Source: Aquamicrobium lusatiense
GTDB lineage: Bacteria > Pseudomonadota > Alphaproteobacteria > Rhizobiales > Rhizobiaceae
Assembly (NCBI RefSeq): GCF_014201615.1
Contig: NZ_JACHEU010000001.1
Location: forward strand, 1,321,631 to 1,385,630
Length of the DNA: 64,000 nt
Direction: 5' to 3'
Both the position numbers and the translations under genes were made by a program. Positions 34,959-43,802 of the stretch are shown in pieces; positions within the stretch are counted from its first letter, which is position 1; each line of letters begins with the position of its first letter. The notes beneath the pieces are model-generated. The model had not been told where the DNA came from and searched no databases. It saw nothing but the letters and a program-made list of their open reading frames with translations.

Positions 34959-37900
34959 ATGAACGATCAGGCTATGGGGCAGGAGTGGCTTCCCGGCGCG
35001 ACGGGGCAGTTCGCGCTTACGGGGCCGTTGAGACGGCTCGGCGGAGAGCACGATCTCAATTTTCGTGGCCCCACCGCTGATGGCGACATTATCGTGAAGG
35101 CGATGCGCCCGCAGGCGGATGCGTCATTGGTGGAGCGCCAGTGCGCGGCCATCGCATTTGCCCGTACCGCCGATCCCGGTCTGCCCTTGCCGCAGATTCT
35201 GCCGTTCCCGGATGGCCGGCTCTGGCAGATGGTGGAGGATGAGCGGGGACAGCCGAGGCTGGTCTGGGTGCAGCGCGCGCTGCCCGGCATCGCCATGGGC
35301 GAACTGGGGCCGCAAAGCCCAATTCTGCTGTCGCAACTCGGTAAAATGACGGCGCGGCTGGACCGCGCGCTTGCGGGGTTCGCGCTTGGGCCCGCGCAGG
35401 AAGCGGCGAAGTGGGATCTGATGAAAGCCGGATGGATCGCGTCCCATCCGGATGTGCTGGGCGACGGTCCGCGCCGGGCGCTGGTGGAGGCCATTCTGGC
35501 CGATTACGAGCGCGTGTTTCCCCGGCTCGCGGCGCTGCCCGTGCAGCCCCTGCACAACGATCTCAACGATTACAACATCCTCATCGAACCGGGCCTGACG
35601 GAGCCGTCGAAGATCAGCGGGCTGATTGATTTCGGCGACATGACCGTGGCACCTCGTGTCTGCGGGCTCGCCATTGCCGGTGCCTACGCCATCCTCGATC
35701 ACGAAAAGCCGGAAGAGGCGCTTGCAGCCCTTGTCACCGGTTATCATGGCGTTGTGCCGCTTGCCGCCGGCGAGATCGACCTGATCTGGCCGCTGCTGCG
35801 CATGCGGCTGGCCGTCAGCGTCGTCAACTCGGCTATCGAATCGGCCAGCAAGCCGGACGATCCTTATGTCACGATTTCACAGGCTCCGGCGTGGCGGTTG
35901 CTGGAAAATGCTGCGATTGACGGTTCCCTGATGGGAGCGCGATTGCGCGCCGCATGCGGCCTGCCGGTGACGGAAGGCAGCGAACGGGTCATGGCGTGGC
36001 TCGATGCACGACGCGGCAGCTTCGCGCCGGTCATGGGAACAGGCCTCGATGAGGCGGAGGTTGCGAGCCTTTCCGTCGAGGACGTCATTGTTCCGGAAAA
36101 CCCGTTCAGCCTCCGCCCCGATGAAGCGCGCTGCCTGACCGGCCATGCGGATGATCGCATCCGCCTTGGCCGCTACGCCGAACCGCGCCTGATCTACACC
36201 GACCATGCCTTCCGCAAGGGGCCATGGAAGGCGTCGAACCGGCGCACCATCCATATGGCGGTCGATATTTTCGCACCGGCCGGACAGGCCGTGCATGCGC
36301 CGCTGGCCGGCAGGGTGGCGATGGTGGAATATCGCGCCAGCCCGCTCGATTATGGCGGGGTTGCCATCCTCGAACACCGCACGGACGAGGGCGACATCTT
36401 TTATGCGCTCTATGGCCATCTCGATCCTGCCATATGCGAAAGCCTCAGGGTTGGTGACGAGATTGCGGCCGGGGCTGCCTTCGCCGCGCTCGGCGCGCCG
36501 GAGGGCAATGGCGGCTGGGAGCCCCATCTGCACTTCCAGCTTGCGCTGACGCTGGACGGCATGGGCCATGACTGGCCGGGCGTGGCCGATCCGGACGACT
36601 GGACGCTGTGGCAGGCGATCTGCCCGAACCCGGCCGCCCTGCTGAACCTGCCCGACGACCGCGTGGCCTGCACGGTGATCGACACGGATGCGCTTCTGGC
36701 CGAGCGCAAGGCACGGTTCGGCAGCAATCTGAAGCTGAGCTATCGCCAGCCGGTCACGCTGCTGCGCGGCTGGCGTCACCACCTTTTCGACCAGTGGGGC
36801 AGGCCCTATCTCGACGCCTACAACAATGTGCCGCATGTCGGCCACGCGCATCCGCGCATCCGCGCTGTGGCCTGCGACCAGCTTGCGCGCATGAACTCCA
36901 ACACCCGTTATCTGCATCCCGCCCAGACGGCGCTGGCCGAGCGCCTGACGGCACGGCTGCCGAAGGAACTGGAGATCTGCTTTTTCGTGAATTCCGGCTC
37001 GGAGGCCAATGAGCTGGCGCTGCGGCTGGCCCGCGCCGCCAGCGGCGGCTACGACATGGTGACGCCCGACCATGGCTATCACGGCAACACCACCGGCGCG
37101 ATCGACATTTCCGCCTACAAGTTCAACAAGCCGGGCATGCACGGCAGGCGGCCATGGGTGCGCCTTGTCGATGTGGCGGATGACTATCGCGGCCGTTTCC
37201 GCCGCGATGATCCGGACCGGGCCGCACGCTATGCCGCGCAGGTGGACGAGGCGCTGGCCGAAATCGGCCGCAACGGCGGCAGGCTGGCTGGTTTCATAGC
37301 CGAAACCTTTCCCAGCGTCGGCGGCCAGATCATTCCGCCTGAAGGCTATCTGGCGGAAATTTATCGGCGCATCCGGGCAGCGGGCGGCATCTGCATCGCC
37401 GACGAGGTGCAGACCGGGCTTGGCCGTCTGGGCGACTATTATTTCGGTTTCGAGCAGCAGAAGGTGCGGCCAGACATCGTGGTTCTCGGCAAGCCGCTGG
37501 GCAACGGCCATCCGGTGGGGGCGGTGATCACCACGCGCGAGATCGCCGCCCGCTTTGCCGAAGGGCCGGAATATTTCTCCACATTCGGCGGTTCCAACCT
37601 GTCGTGCCGCATCGCGTCCGAAGTGCTCGACATCGTCGAGGACGAAGGCTTGCAGGAGAATGCACGGCTGATGGGGAATCGCCTGCTTTCCGGCATGCGG
37701 GAGCTGGGCGGGCGGCACGAGATCGTCGGCGACGTGCGCGGCATCGGCCTGTTCACCGGCCTCGATCTGGTCACCGACCGGGAGCGTCGTGCGCCCGGCA
37801 CCGACCTCGCTTACTATGTGATGAACCGCCTGCGCGACATGCGCATCCTTGTCGGCCGCGAAGGTCCGGCCGACAACATTCTCAAGATCCGGCCGCCGCT

Positions 37901-37994
37901 GACCATCGGAGCGGACGACATCGACATGCTGCTCGACAGGCTGGATCTGTGCCTGAGGGAGGCGGGGGCGGTTCTGCGCGCCACAAGGCCCTGA
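34959..37994 (+). CDS. Fusion protein: APH-type kinase, M23 peptidase-like domain, class III aminotransferase-like phospholyase
   Basis: Three domains lie in one 1011-residue chain. Residues 1-330 are an aminoglycoside-phosphotransferase-fold kinase with LHNDLNDYNIL near 199 and GLIDFGDM near 223. Residues about 410-560 are an M23/LytM-like domain with HMAVD near 430, LYGHLDP and HLHF near 523. Residues about 590-1005 are a class III PLP enzyme with ADEVQTGLGR and the PLP Lys in LGKPLGNGHPVG near 845. Animal homologues of the kinase and aminotransferase parts phosphorylate hydroxylysine and eliminate phosphate from it or from phosphoethanolamine, so a kinase plus phospholyase route for an amino alcohol is likely. 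There is no signal peptide, which makes the M23 part odd. Confidence 0.88.
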   Translation: MNDQAMGQEWLPGATGQFALTGPLRRLGGEHDLNFRGPTADGDIIVKAMRPQADASLVERQCAAIAFARTADPGLPLPQILPFPDGRLWQMVEDERGQPRLVWVQRALPGIAMGELGPQSPILLSQLGKMTARLDRALAGFALGPAQEAAKWDLMKAGWIASHPDVLGDGPRRALVEAILADYERVFPRLAALPVQPLHNDLNDYNILIEPGLTEPSKISGLIDFGDMTVAPRVCGLAIAGAYAILDHEKPEEALAALVTGYHGVVPLAAGEIDLIWPLLRMRLAVSVVNSAIESASKPDDPYVTISQAPAWRLLENAAIDGSLMGARLRAACGLPVTEGSERVMAWLDARRGSFAPVMGTGLDEAEVASLSVEDVIVPENPFSLRPDEARCLTGHADDRIRLGRYAEPRLIYTDHAFRKGPWKASNRRTIHMAVDIFAPAGQAVHAPLAGRVAMVEYRASPLDYGGVAILEHRTDEGDIFYALYGHLDPAICESLRVGDEIAAGAAFAALGAPEGNGGWEPHLHFQLALTLDGMGHDWPGVADPDDWTLWQAICPNPAALLNLPDDRVACTVIDTDALLAERKARFGSNLKLSYRQPVTLLRGWRHHLFDQWGRPYLDAYNNVPHVGHAHPRIRAVACDQLARMNSNTRYLHPAQTALAERLTARLPKELEICFFVNSGSEANELALRLARAASGGYDMVTPDHGYHGNTTGAIDISAYKFNKPGMHGRRPWVRLVDVADDYRGRFRRDDPDRAARYAAQVDEALAEIGRNGGRLAGFIAETFPSVGGQIIPPEGYLAEIYRRIRAAGGICIADEVQTGLGRLGDYYFGFEQQKVRPDIVVLGKPLGNGHPVGAVITTREIAARFAEGPEYFSTFGGSNLSCRIASEVLDIVEDEGLQENARLMGNRLLSGMRELGGRHEIVGDVRGIGLFTGLDLVTDRERRAPGTDLAYYVMNRLRDMRILVGREGPADNILKIRPPLTIGADDIDMLLDRLDLCLREAGAVLRATRP

Positions 37995-38000
37995 AAATCG

Positions 38001-38034
38001 GCAACGTCATGCGACTTTCGTCGCATGACGTTGC
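38001..38034. terminator. Perfect 15-bp stem-loop between fusion gene and TRAP genes
   Basis: Arms GCAACGTCATGCGAC (38001-38015) and GTCGCATGACGTTGC (38020-38034) flank a TTTC loop, 7 bp after the fusion gene's stop. No T-tract follows. It may attenuate or process the transcript between the enzyme and the transporter genes, or be a dispersed palindromic element. Confidence 0.45.
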
Positions 38035-38169
38035 GTGTTCCGGTGAGTAACGCGAAGACCCTTGCGTGCCTGCTGTTGACCGTTACTGCCGTGCAAGTCA
38101 TAGGTTTCTGCCTCAGGCCGCGCTCAGTATCCGGGGGAGACAACGCGCGTGCGCATCAGGGAGGACTGC

Positions 38170-38754
38170 ATGGAAGGGCTTCTCGCTCTGTCCCGGGCTA
38201 TCGACCGCGTCAACGAATTCATCGGCAAATGGGTCTCCTGGCTGATCCTCGCCTCCATTCTCGTCAGTTCCGTCAATGCCGTGGTGCGCAAGACGTTCAA
38301 CATGTCTTCGAACGCCTGGCTTGAGCTGCAATGGTATCTGTTCGGCGCGGTCTTCCTTCTGGCCGCCGCCTACACGCTCAAGCAGAACGAGCATATCCGC
38401 ATCGACATCGTCTACGGCCTGTGGTCGCGCCGCGTGCAACACTGGATCGACCTGATCGGCCATCTGTTCTTCCTGATGCCGTTCTGCCTGCTGATGGTCT
38501 ATTATCTTGTGCCTTACACGCTGCGGTCGGTGCGCAGCGGCGAGATGTCGACCAACGCCAGCGGGCTCATCATCTGGCCTGCCAAGGCGCTGCTTCTGGC
38601 AGGTTTCGTCCTGCTGACGTTCCAGGGGATATCGGAGATCATCAAGAAGATCGCCGTCATGCGCGGCCGGATGGAAGATCCCAACCCCTTCATATCCGCA
38701 CATGAACAGGCCGAGCTCGACGCCAAAGCACTGGCTGACGAGGTTCGCTCATGA
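38170..38754 (+). CDS. TRAP transporter small permease, DctQ family
   Basis: This is a four-helix TRAP subunit of 194 residues. I use the ATG at 38170, 5 bases after GGGAGGA, rather than the upstream GTG at 38149. Hydrophobic segments lie at about 20-38, 55-75, 95-115 and 140-160, with WLELQWYLFGAVFLLAAAYTLK as the family pattern. It is longer than most DctQ, a trait of the TakQ/YiaM-like group. It overlaps the large permease gene by 4 bp. No binding protein adjoins; the Tat-type one at 48799 is the best candidate. Confidence 0.9.
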   Translation: MEGLLALSRAIDRVNEFIGKWVSWLILASILVSSVNAVVRKTFNMSSNAWLELQWYLFGAVFLLAAAYTLKQNEHIRIDIVYGLWSRRVQHWIDLIGHLFFLMPFCLLMVYYLVPYTLRSVRSGEMSTNASGLIIWPAKALLLAGFVLLTFQGISEIIKKIAVMRGRMEDPNPFISAHEQAELDAKALADEVRS

Positions 38755-40463
38755 TCGAATTCATTGCCCAGAACATGGCGCCGATCATGTTCCTGTCGCT
38801 GATCGTGTTCTTGCTGTTCGGCTATCCCGTCGCCTTTGCTCTCGCCGCGAACGGACTGCTGTTCTTCTTCATCGGCGTCGAGCTGGCGCCACTGTCGGGA
38901 GGGTCGATCAACCTGTCCTGGCCATTGCTCACGGCCCTGCCGGACCGCTTCTATGGCGGCGTCATGGCCAATGAGACGCTTCTGGCCATACCGTTCTTCA
39001 CCTTCATGGGCATCGTGCTGGAACGTTCCGGCATGGCCGAGGACCTGCTCGACACGATTGGCCAGCTCTTCGGGCCGATCCGGGGCGGTCTGGCCTACGC
39101 CGTCATTCTGGTCGGCGCGCTGCTGGCGGCGACCACCGGCGTGGTGGCCGCATCGGTCATTGCCATGGGCCTGATCTCGCTGCCGATCATGCTGCGCTAC
39201 GGCTATGATCGCCGGCTTGCCTCCGGCGTGATCGCGGCGTCCGGCACGCTGGCCCAGATCATCCCGCCTTCGCTGGTGCTGATCGTGCTGGCCGACCAGC
39301 TCGGCCGCTCCGTTGGCGACATGTACAAGGGCGCGCTCATTCCCGGTCTGGTGCTGACGGGCCTCTACATGCTCTACGTTCTGGTGATGTCGTTCGTGCG
39401 GCCGAATTCCATGCCGGCACTGCCGCCCGAAGCGCGCACCCTCGGCCATGGCGCGACCTCGCTGTTTGCCGCCCTGCTGTTTGCCGGTGCGATCGGCTGG
39501 GCAGCCTATCACTATCTGGAACCCACGCATGGCGCCAATGCCGACATACTGGGCGGCACGGTCGGCGTCGTCGTGATCTATCTCGTGGCCATCGCCGACA
39601 AGGGGCTCAACATCAACCTGATGTCGCGGCTGGCGCAGCAGGTGGTGATCGTGCTGATCCCGCCACTGGCTCTCATCTTCCTGGTGCTCGGCACCATCTT
39701 CCTCGGTATAGCGACGCCGACCGAAGGCGGGGCGATGGGCGCGGTTGGTGCTCTGGTCATGGCGGCCGTCAAGGGCAGGCTCTCGCTCGATCTGGTCAGG
39801 CAGGCGCTCACCGCGACCACGCGGCTGTCATCCTTCGTGCTGTTCATCCTCATCGGCGCCCGCGTCTTCTCGCTCACCTTCTATGGCGTGAACGGGCATG
39901 TGTGGGTCGAGCATCTGCTCACCTCGCTGCCGGGCGGCGAGCTCGGCTTCCTCATCGTGGTCAGCCTTCTGGTGTTCTTTCTGGCCTTCTTCCTCGATTT
40001 CTTCGAGCTGGCCTTCATCATCGTGCCTCTGCTGGCTCCCGCTGCAGAAAGCCTGGGCATCGACCTGATCTGGTTCGGCGTCATCCTCGGCGTCAACATG
40101 CAGACCAGCTTCATGCACCCGCCTTTCGGCTTTGCGCTGTTCTTCCTGCGCTCCGTCGCGCCGCGCTCGTCCTACATCGACAAGATCACGCGCCAGAAGA
40201 TCGCGCCGGTAACATCGGGGCAGATCTATTGGGGGGCGGTGCCGTTCGTCGGCATCCAGATCTTCATGGTCGGGCTTACCATCGCTGTTCCCGCTATGGT
40301 CATGCACTACAAGGGCAAGGTGGTCGATCCCAGCACCATCGAGATACGGATGCCGGACCTGCCGACGCTCGGCGGCGATGGGTTTGGCCTGTCCCCGCCT
40401 GGTGCACCTTCAGCACCTGCACCCGCGGCTCCCGACCTTTCCCAGCCACCAAGCTTCAATTGA
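38751..40463 (+). CDS. TRAP transporter large permease, DctM family, extended
   Basis: This large TRAP permease has 570 residues, about 140 more than standard DctM. Conserved segments include FFTFMGIVLERSGMAEDLLDTIGQLFGPIRGGLAYAV, SGTLAQIIPPSLVLIVLADQLG and GIATPTEGGAMGAVGAL. The extra length lies in an added membrane and loop region in the middle and a Pro/Ala-rich C-terminal tail (after about residue 540). This size class pairs with TakP-like binding proteins for keto acids and related solutes in the family. The ligand is not determined here. Confidence 0.92.
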   Translation: MIEFIAQNMAPIMFLSLIVFLLFGYPVAFALAANGLLFFFIGVELAPLSGGSINLSWPLLTALPDRFYGGVMANETLLAIPFFTFMGIVLERSGMAEDLLDTIGQLFGPIRGGLAYAVILVGALLAATTGVVAASVIAMGLISLPIMLRYGYDRRLASGVIAASGTLAQIIPPSLVLIVLADQLGRSVGDMYKGALIPGLVLTGLYMLYVLVMSFVRPNSMPALPPEARTLGHGATSLFAALLFAGAIGWAAYHYLEPTHGANADILGGTVGVVVIYLVAIADKGLNINLMSRLAQQVVIVLIPPLALIFLVLGTIFLGIATPTEGGAMGAVGALVMAAVKGRLSLDLVRQALTATTRLSSFVLFILIGARVFSLTFYGVNGHVWVEHLLTSLPGGELGFLIVVSLLVFFLAFFLDFFELAFIIVPLLAPAAESLGIDLIWFGVILGVNMQTSFMHPPFGFALFFLRSVAPRSSYIDKITRQKIAPVTSGQIYWGAVPFVGIQIFMVGLTIAVPAMVMHYKGKVVDPSTIEIRMPDLPTLGGDGFGLSPPGAPSAPAPAAPDLSQPPSFN

Positions 40464-41084
40464 GCGAGGTAAAGCGCCGCGGTTTCCGGGCCGGGTTGAA
40501 TTTGTGAGGTCGTGAACCCTTGTCCTGCGGATGATGATCCGGAGCCGGGGAGCGTCGACTGCTGACGGGCACCGGGTTCGGATGCCACTGTGGTGGCAAA
40601 AGCATTCGCTTTCATCTTTTCGCGGTTCCTGAGAGGCGCGGTTTCGTGCTTCTGCGCCTGTCAGGACTTTTCAATTCGGACCTTTGCTCCCCATTTGAAT
40701 GTCAGCCGGTGTGTTCGGGCGCACGGTAAGACAGGTGCTCCCTTTGAGGTGAAGACCTCGCAGCTGGAGGCCGATATTTGGCGTCCTCGCTTTCCGGTGA
40801 TGTCAGGGAGGGCAGGCACTCAAAAAAAGCGTGCGTCGATGATCGGAAAGCGACCGGATTTTGCTGCGTTCAGCGAGGTATGTTTTGGAAATATAGATTA
40901 TTATCAATATGATATGACAAAGTTTGTCGATCGATGACACTTATGAAATGTCAATTCCGTTGTCTGCTCTCCGATTTGGAGCTAATCCTTCCTTACATTT
41001 GTCAGGAAAGGGGGGCGGTGGCTGCGGAATTTGACGACGATCGCTTGCCAATCCTGACGTAGCTCGGGGAAAGAAGATCAATCC
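40464..41084. other. Intergenic region with a TetR-type box near its end
   Basis: No gene is convincing. The last 200 bases are AT-richer than the surroundings, contain the palindrome GACAAAGTTTGTC (40916-40928), and end with a near-perfect copy of the 14-bp box seen before the TetR gene. It presumably holds the promoter of the phosphatase/thioesterase gene pair. Confidence 0.5.
40992..41005. promoter_or_regulatory. TetR-type box before the phosphatase gene
   Basis: CTTACATTTGTCAG differs by one base from the dyad CTGACATTTGTCAG, which is the complement of the perfect copy at 43590-43603. It lies 79 bp upstream of the histidine phosphatase start. Likely bound by the TetR protein encoded at 42417. 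Confidence 0.5.
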
Positions 41085-41753
41085 ATGCCAGAGATCATGC
41101 TGGTCCGACACGCGCAGGCTTCGTTCGGCAAATCCGACTATGACGTCCTGTCAGAGCTTGGTCATCAGCAGGCGTTTGCGCTCGGGCAAAGTCTTGCTGA
41201 ACGCGCAACTGCGCTGCCAGACAAGATCTATATTGGTGCTCAGCGTCGTCATCGCGAAACACTGGAAGGCCTTGCGGCCGGATTTTGCCTCGATCCCTCC
41301 AGCGCCATCGTTCATGAGGGGCTGAACGAGTTCAACGCGGGCGAGCTTATTGCCGCGCGCTACGGTTCTGAAGATTTGCCGGCAGATGTGCGGGGTGATC
41401 GCCGCCGTTACTTCCGTGCGCTTCGGGACGTCGTGCTTGCCTGGCAGAGGGACGAGATAGACAATCCTCCTGAAAGCTGGCGCGACTTTTCCTCGCGGGT
41501 GCTGCGTGCTCGCGATGAAATGATAGCGGAAAAGGGGCGTGTGCTGGCCGTCAGCAGTGGCGGCGCAATCAGCCGGATAATCGTCAGCGTCCTTGATGCG
41601 CCCGCACCGCAGATGATCTCCCTGCAGCTACAGATGCGCAATTGTGCGGTCTCGACGCTGGTCGGGTCCGCGAACGGCATGTTTCTGCACGCCTTCAACG
41701 AAGTTCCCTATCTGCGAAGCCAGGCAGATGAAAGGCTGATGACCTATGCATGA
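41085..41753 (+). CDS. Histidine phosphatase (phosphoglycerate mutase-like)
   Basis: This is a phosphatase of the histidine acid superfamily, 222 residues. The catalytic motif is LVRHAQASFG at the N-terminus (RHA rather than RHG), and the second His region is AVSSGGAISRII, where the usual GH is changed to GG. The latter change may reduce activity. It overlaps the next, PaaI-like thioesterase gene by 8 bp. Such phosphatases often accompany acyl-CoA dehydrogenase genes; here two are encoded 3 kb downstream. The substrate is unknown. Confidence 0.8.
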   Translation: MPEIMLVRHAQASFGKSDYDVLSELGHQQAFALGQSLAERATALPDKIYIGAQRRHRETLEGLAAGFCLDPSSAIVHEGLNEFNAGELIAARYGSEDLPADVRGDRRRYFRALRDVVLAWQRDEIDNPPESWRDFSSRVLRARDEMIAEKGRVLAVSSGGAISRIIVSVLDAPAPQMISLQLQMRNCAVSTLVGSANGMFLHAFNEVPYLRSQADERLMTYA

Positions 41754-42189
41754 AATGACGCAACCCGATGTGGTCTCCGGCGACGAAGATGTGCTGCTGA
41801 CAGAGCCAGCCTATCCTTTTCAGCGCCATATGGGTTTTGTGATGAAGGCCTGGTCTGCCGACCGGGCGGTGTTCGAACTGCCTCTGCAGGACTATCTGAA
41901 CAATCGTTATGGCATTCCCCACGGCGGCGTTTATGCGGTGCTCCTTGATACGGTCATGGGCTACAGCGGCAGCTACACAGGCGATCCTGCGGTTCGGCGC
42001 AAGGCCATGACCCTGTCGCTGACGACGCATTTCGTTTCCCGTCCCTCGGGCGATGTTCTGATTGCGGAAGGGCGGCGGACAGGGGGCGGGAAGTCGACCT
42101 TTTTCGCAGAAGGCCGGATCACGGATGCCACCGGAGCACTGATCGCCAGCGGCACAGGAGTTTTTCGCTACACTGGCGTTGGCGACTAG
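41746..42189 (+). CDS. PaaI-type hotdog thioesterase
   Basis: This is a hotdog-fold thioesterase of 147 residues. The motif RYGIPHGGVYAVLLDTVMGYSG contains the HGG followed by an acidic residue that defines the PaaI group. TLSLTTHFVSRPSGDVLIAEGRR forms the core strands. It would hydrolyse acyl- or aryl-CoA esters. Its start overlaps the phosphatase gene by 8 bp, so the two are translationally coupled, and the TetR gene follows on the same strand. Confidence 0.87.
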   Translation: MHEMTQPDVVSGDEDVLLTEPAYPFQRHMGFVMKAWSADRAVFELPLQDYLNNRYGIPHGGVYAVLLDTVMGYSGSYTGDPAVRRKAMTLSLTTHFVSRPSGDVLIAEGRRTGGGKSTFFAEGRITDATGALIASGTGVFRYTGVGD

Positions 42190-42296
42190 CAGGCAAGCGG
42201 CTGGACGCCATAGCAATTGACGGAACCGCCTCCGGAGACTGAAGCGAAAGAAAACATTTGTCCGCAAGGCGAGCCGTTCACCCGGTTGAGAAAGTC

Positions 42297-42310
42297 CTGA
42301 CTTTTGTCAG
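42297..42310. promoter_or_regulatory. TetR-type box before the TetR gene
   Basis: CTGACTTTTGTCAG is a dyad with 5-bp arms and the same 14-bp frame as the boxes at 40992 and 43590. It lies 106 bp upstream of the TetR start, which fits autoregulation. Confidence 0.55.
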
Positions 42311-42416
42311 TTTCCTGTTTGCGCGCGGGGTTCTGCCGGGGCAGGATGGCCGTCGGGTTGAGGTGCTGCAAAACGCGCGGTAATGATGCCGGATCCCGTA
42401 TGCCCTGGAGTTGCAG

Positions 42417-43112
42417 ATGACCCGAGATGCGCCGCCTGACGATCCGGAAGGTGGGAAGGGCAATGTTCTGGCAGAGGCGTCTGTCGATGTCGTGCGCAAT
42501 GAAGATCTGGTGCGCCGTCGCCGCGAGCAGATTTGCGAGGCAGCCCTTGATCTGTTCCTTGAGAAGGGTTTCGCTTCCACCACCATTCGTGACATTTGCG
42601 GGCGCTCGGGCGTCAATCATGCCAGCATCTACGATTATGTTGCGAACAAAAATGATGCCTTGCGCAGGCTTCTGAACCAGCTCTGGTTCAGAACCGACGT
42701 TCCGATGCTGCCTGACCTGCTGAGGGAAGAAGGCCGTAGTCTCGAAGATGTACTTGCCGAATATTTTCGCGAGACATGGGACAAGAAGCGCAAGGGAACG
42801 CTGCTGATCTATCGTTCAGTGCCGGATATGCGCAAGGAGGATCGCGCGGCCATGCGCGATCGCGAGGAAAAGCTGCTGGAGGAAAGCGGGGCGCTGCTGG
42901 CGGCACGGGCTGGCCTGGCGGCTGATGACATAAGGGCGCAGGTGGCGGCAAATCTGACGGTCTTTCTTTCCGCTTTCGCGCCGATGCGGGATTGGCTCTA
43001 TCCGAGGGGAGCCGGCTCCGAGCTTCTCGTGCAGCTCGTTTCACGCGGAGCCGCGGCAATGATCGTGAGCATTCTCGAAAGTCCGGTCGAGCCGGATTTG
43101 GCGAGCAGGTGA
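42417..43112 (+). CDS. TetR-family transcriptional regulator
   Basis: This is a TetR-type regulator of 231 residues. The helix-turn-helix is at about residues 38-80 (EKGFASTTIRDICGRSGVNHASIYDYVANKNDALRRLL). The ligand-binding half follows. The ATG at 42417 is 7 bases after GGAG; the in-frame TTG at 42411 is less well placed. A 25-residue N-terminal tail precedes the DNA-binding domain. Boxes of one 14-bp type lie before this gene, the phosphatase/thioesterase pair and the SDR/acyl-CoA dehydrogenase genes, suggesting a local repressor released by an acyl-CoA. Confidence 0.9.
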   Translation: MTRDAPPDDPEGGKGNVLAEASVDVVRNEDLVRRRREQICEAALDLFLEKGFASTTIRDICGRSGVNHASIYDYVANKNDALRRLLNQLWFRTDVPMLPDLLREEGRSLEDVLAEYFRETWDKKRKGTLLIYRSVPDMRKEDRAAMRDREEKLLEESGALLAARAGLAADDIRAQVAANLTVFLSAFAPMRDWLYPRGAGSELLVQLVSRGAAAMIVSILESPVEPDLASR

Positions 43113-43555
43113 CGCCCGGATAACCCCCGAGGGGAACAGGCGCGGTCCGCATCCGGTCAGAAAGCGACAGTCAGCTTCTCCTGTCCATAACGTTTTGTAA
43201 TCACCGCGCCTTCCTGAATGGCGCGTTTTGCGCGCCCGCCATAGCCTGACAGGCGGGGCTGGCATGCTGGCGATACCCTGCACTCACACATTCCCGACAT
43301 CCTGAACGATGAACGTTCGGCGGAAGCCGTTGGGCGCCATGAGGATTGGCCAGCCATGGGTCGCTAGCGTGCGGTCAACATGCGGCAATCGTGGAGCAGG
43401 TCTCACTTCCATTCCTCTTCCCGGACGCTCCGTGATCATGGATGGATCGGCATGAGACTGACAATTCTTCAGCGCTTTCAGTTGTCCCTGCGCAACCCGC
43501 TGATCGCATTGCAGCATTGTCGTCAACGGTCGACGAAGCAGGCGAAAGCCAAAAA
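43113..43555. other. Non-coding stretch after the TetR gene
   Basis: No gene with family resemblance or a ribosome site is visible. Codon statistics look non-coding. It leads into the two TetR-type boxes that precede the SDR gene. Confidence 0.5.
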
Positions 43556-43603
43556 TGACACTTGTCAGCTGCCTTTGTGCCGGTATAGCCTGACAAATGT
43601 CAG
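43556..43603. promoter_or_regulatory. Two TetR-type boxes before the SDR/acyl-CoA dehydrogenase genes
   Basis: TGACACTTGTCA (43556-43567, 5-bp arms) and CTGACAAATGTCAG (43590-43603, perfect 6-bp arms) are spaced about 35 bp centre to centre, 200 bp upstream of the SDR gene. The second is the best copy of the box seen at 40992 and 42297. Confidence 0.6.
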
Positions 43604-43802
43604 GTTTTCGTTTTTGCCTTCGGAGAAGCGTCTCACCGGGGTGGGGGCGAGATGGCAAAAAAGTCCGGCTGCGTCTCGCCGACGGCCCGGATGAAGAGCA
43701 TCACGCTGTTGCCTCACGCGCGGAGCGTGCCGCCTTTGAGGCTTCGAATTCACGACAGGCCGCCGTTGCCCGGCAGCGCAGCAGCGGCATTTTTGAGGGA
43801 CC

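Noticed and set aside
35877..37718. 613-residue open frame on the minus strand
   Set aside because: Antisense to the kinase/M23/aminotransferase fusion, whose motifs are clear on the plus strand; no ribosome site or recognisable domain.
40916..40928. GACAAAGTTTGTC palindrome as another TetR box
   Set aside because: The half-sites share GACA, but the 1-bp spacing differs from the 14-bp boxes, so it was not counted in the set.
40590..40937. 115-residue open frame in the gap before the phosphatase gene
   Set aside because: Poor codon pattern, no ribosome site and no recognisable fold; it overlaps an AT-rich, promoter-like stretch.
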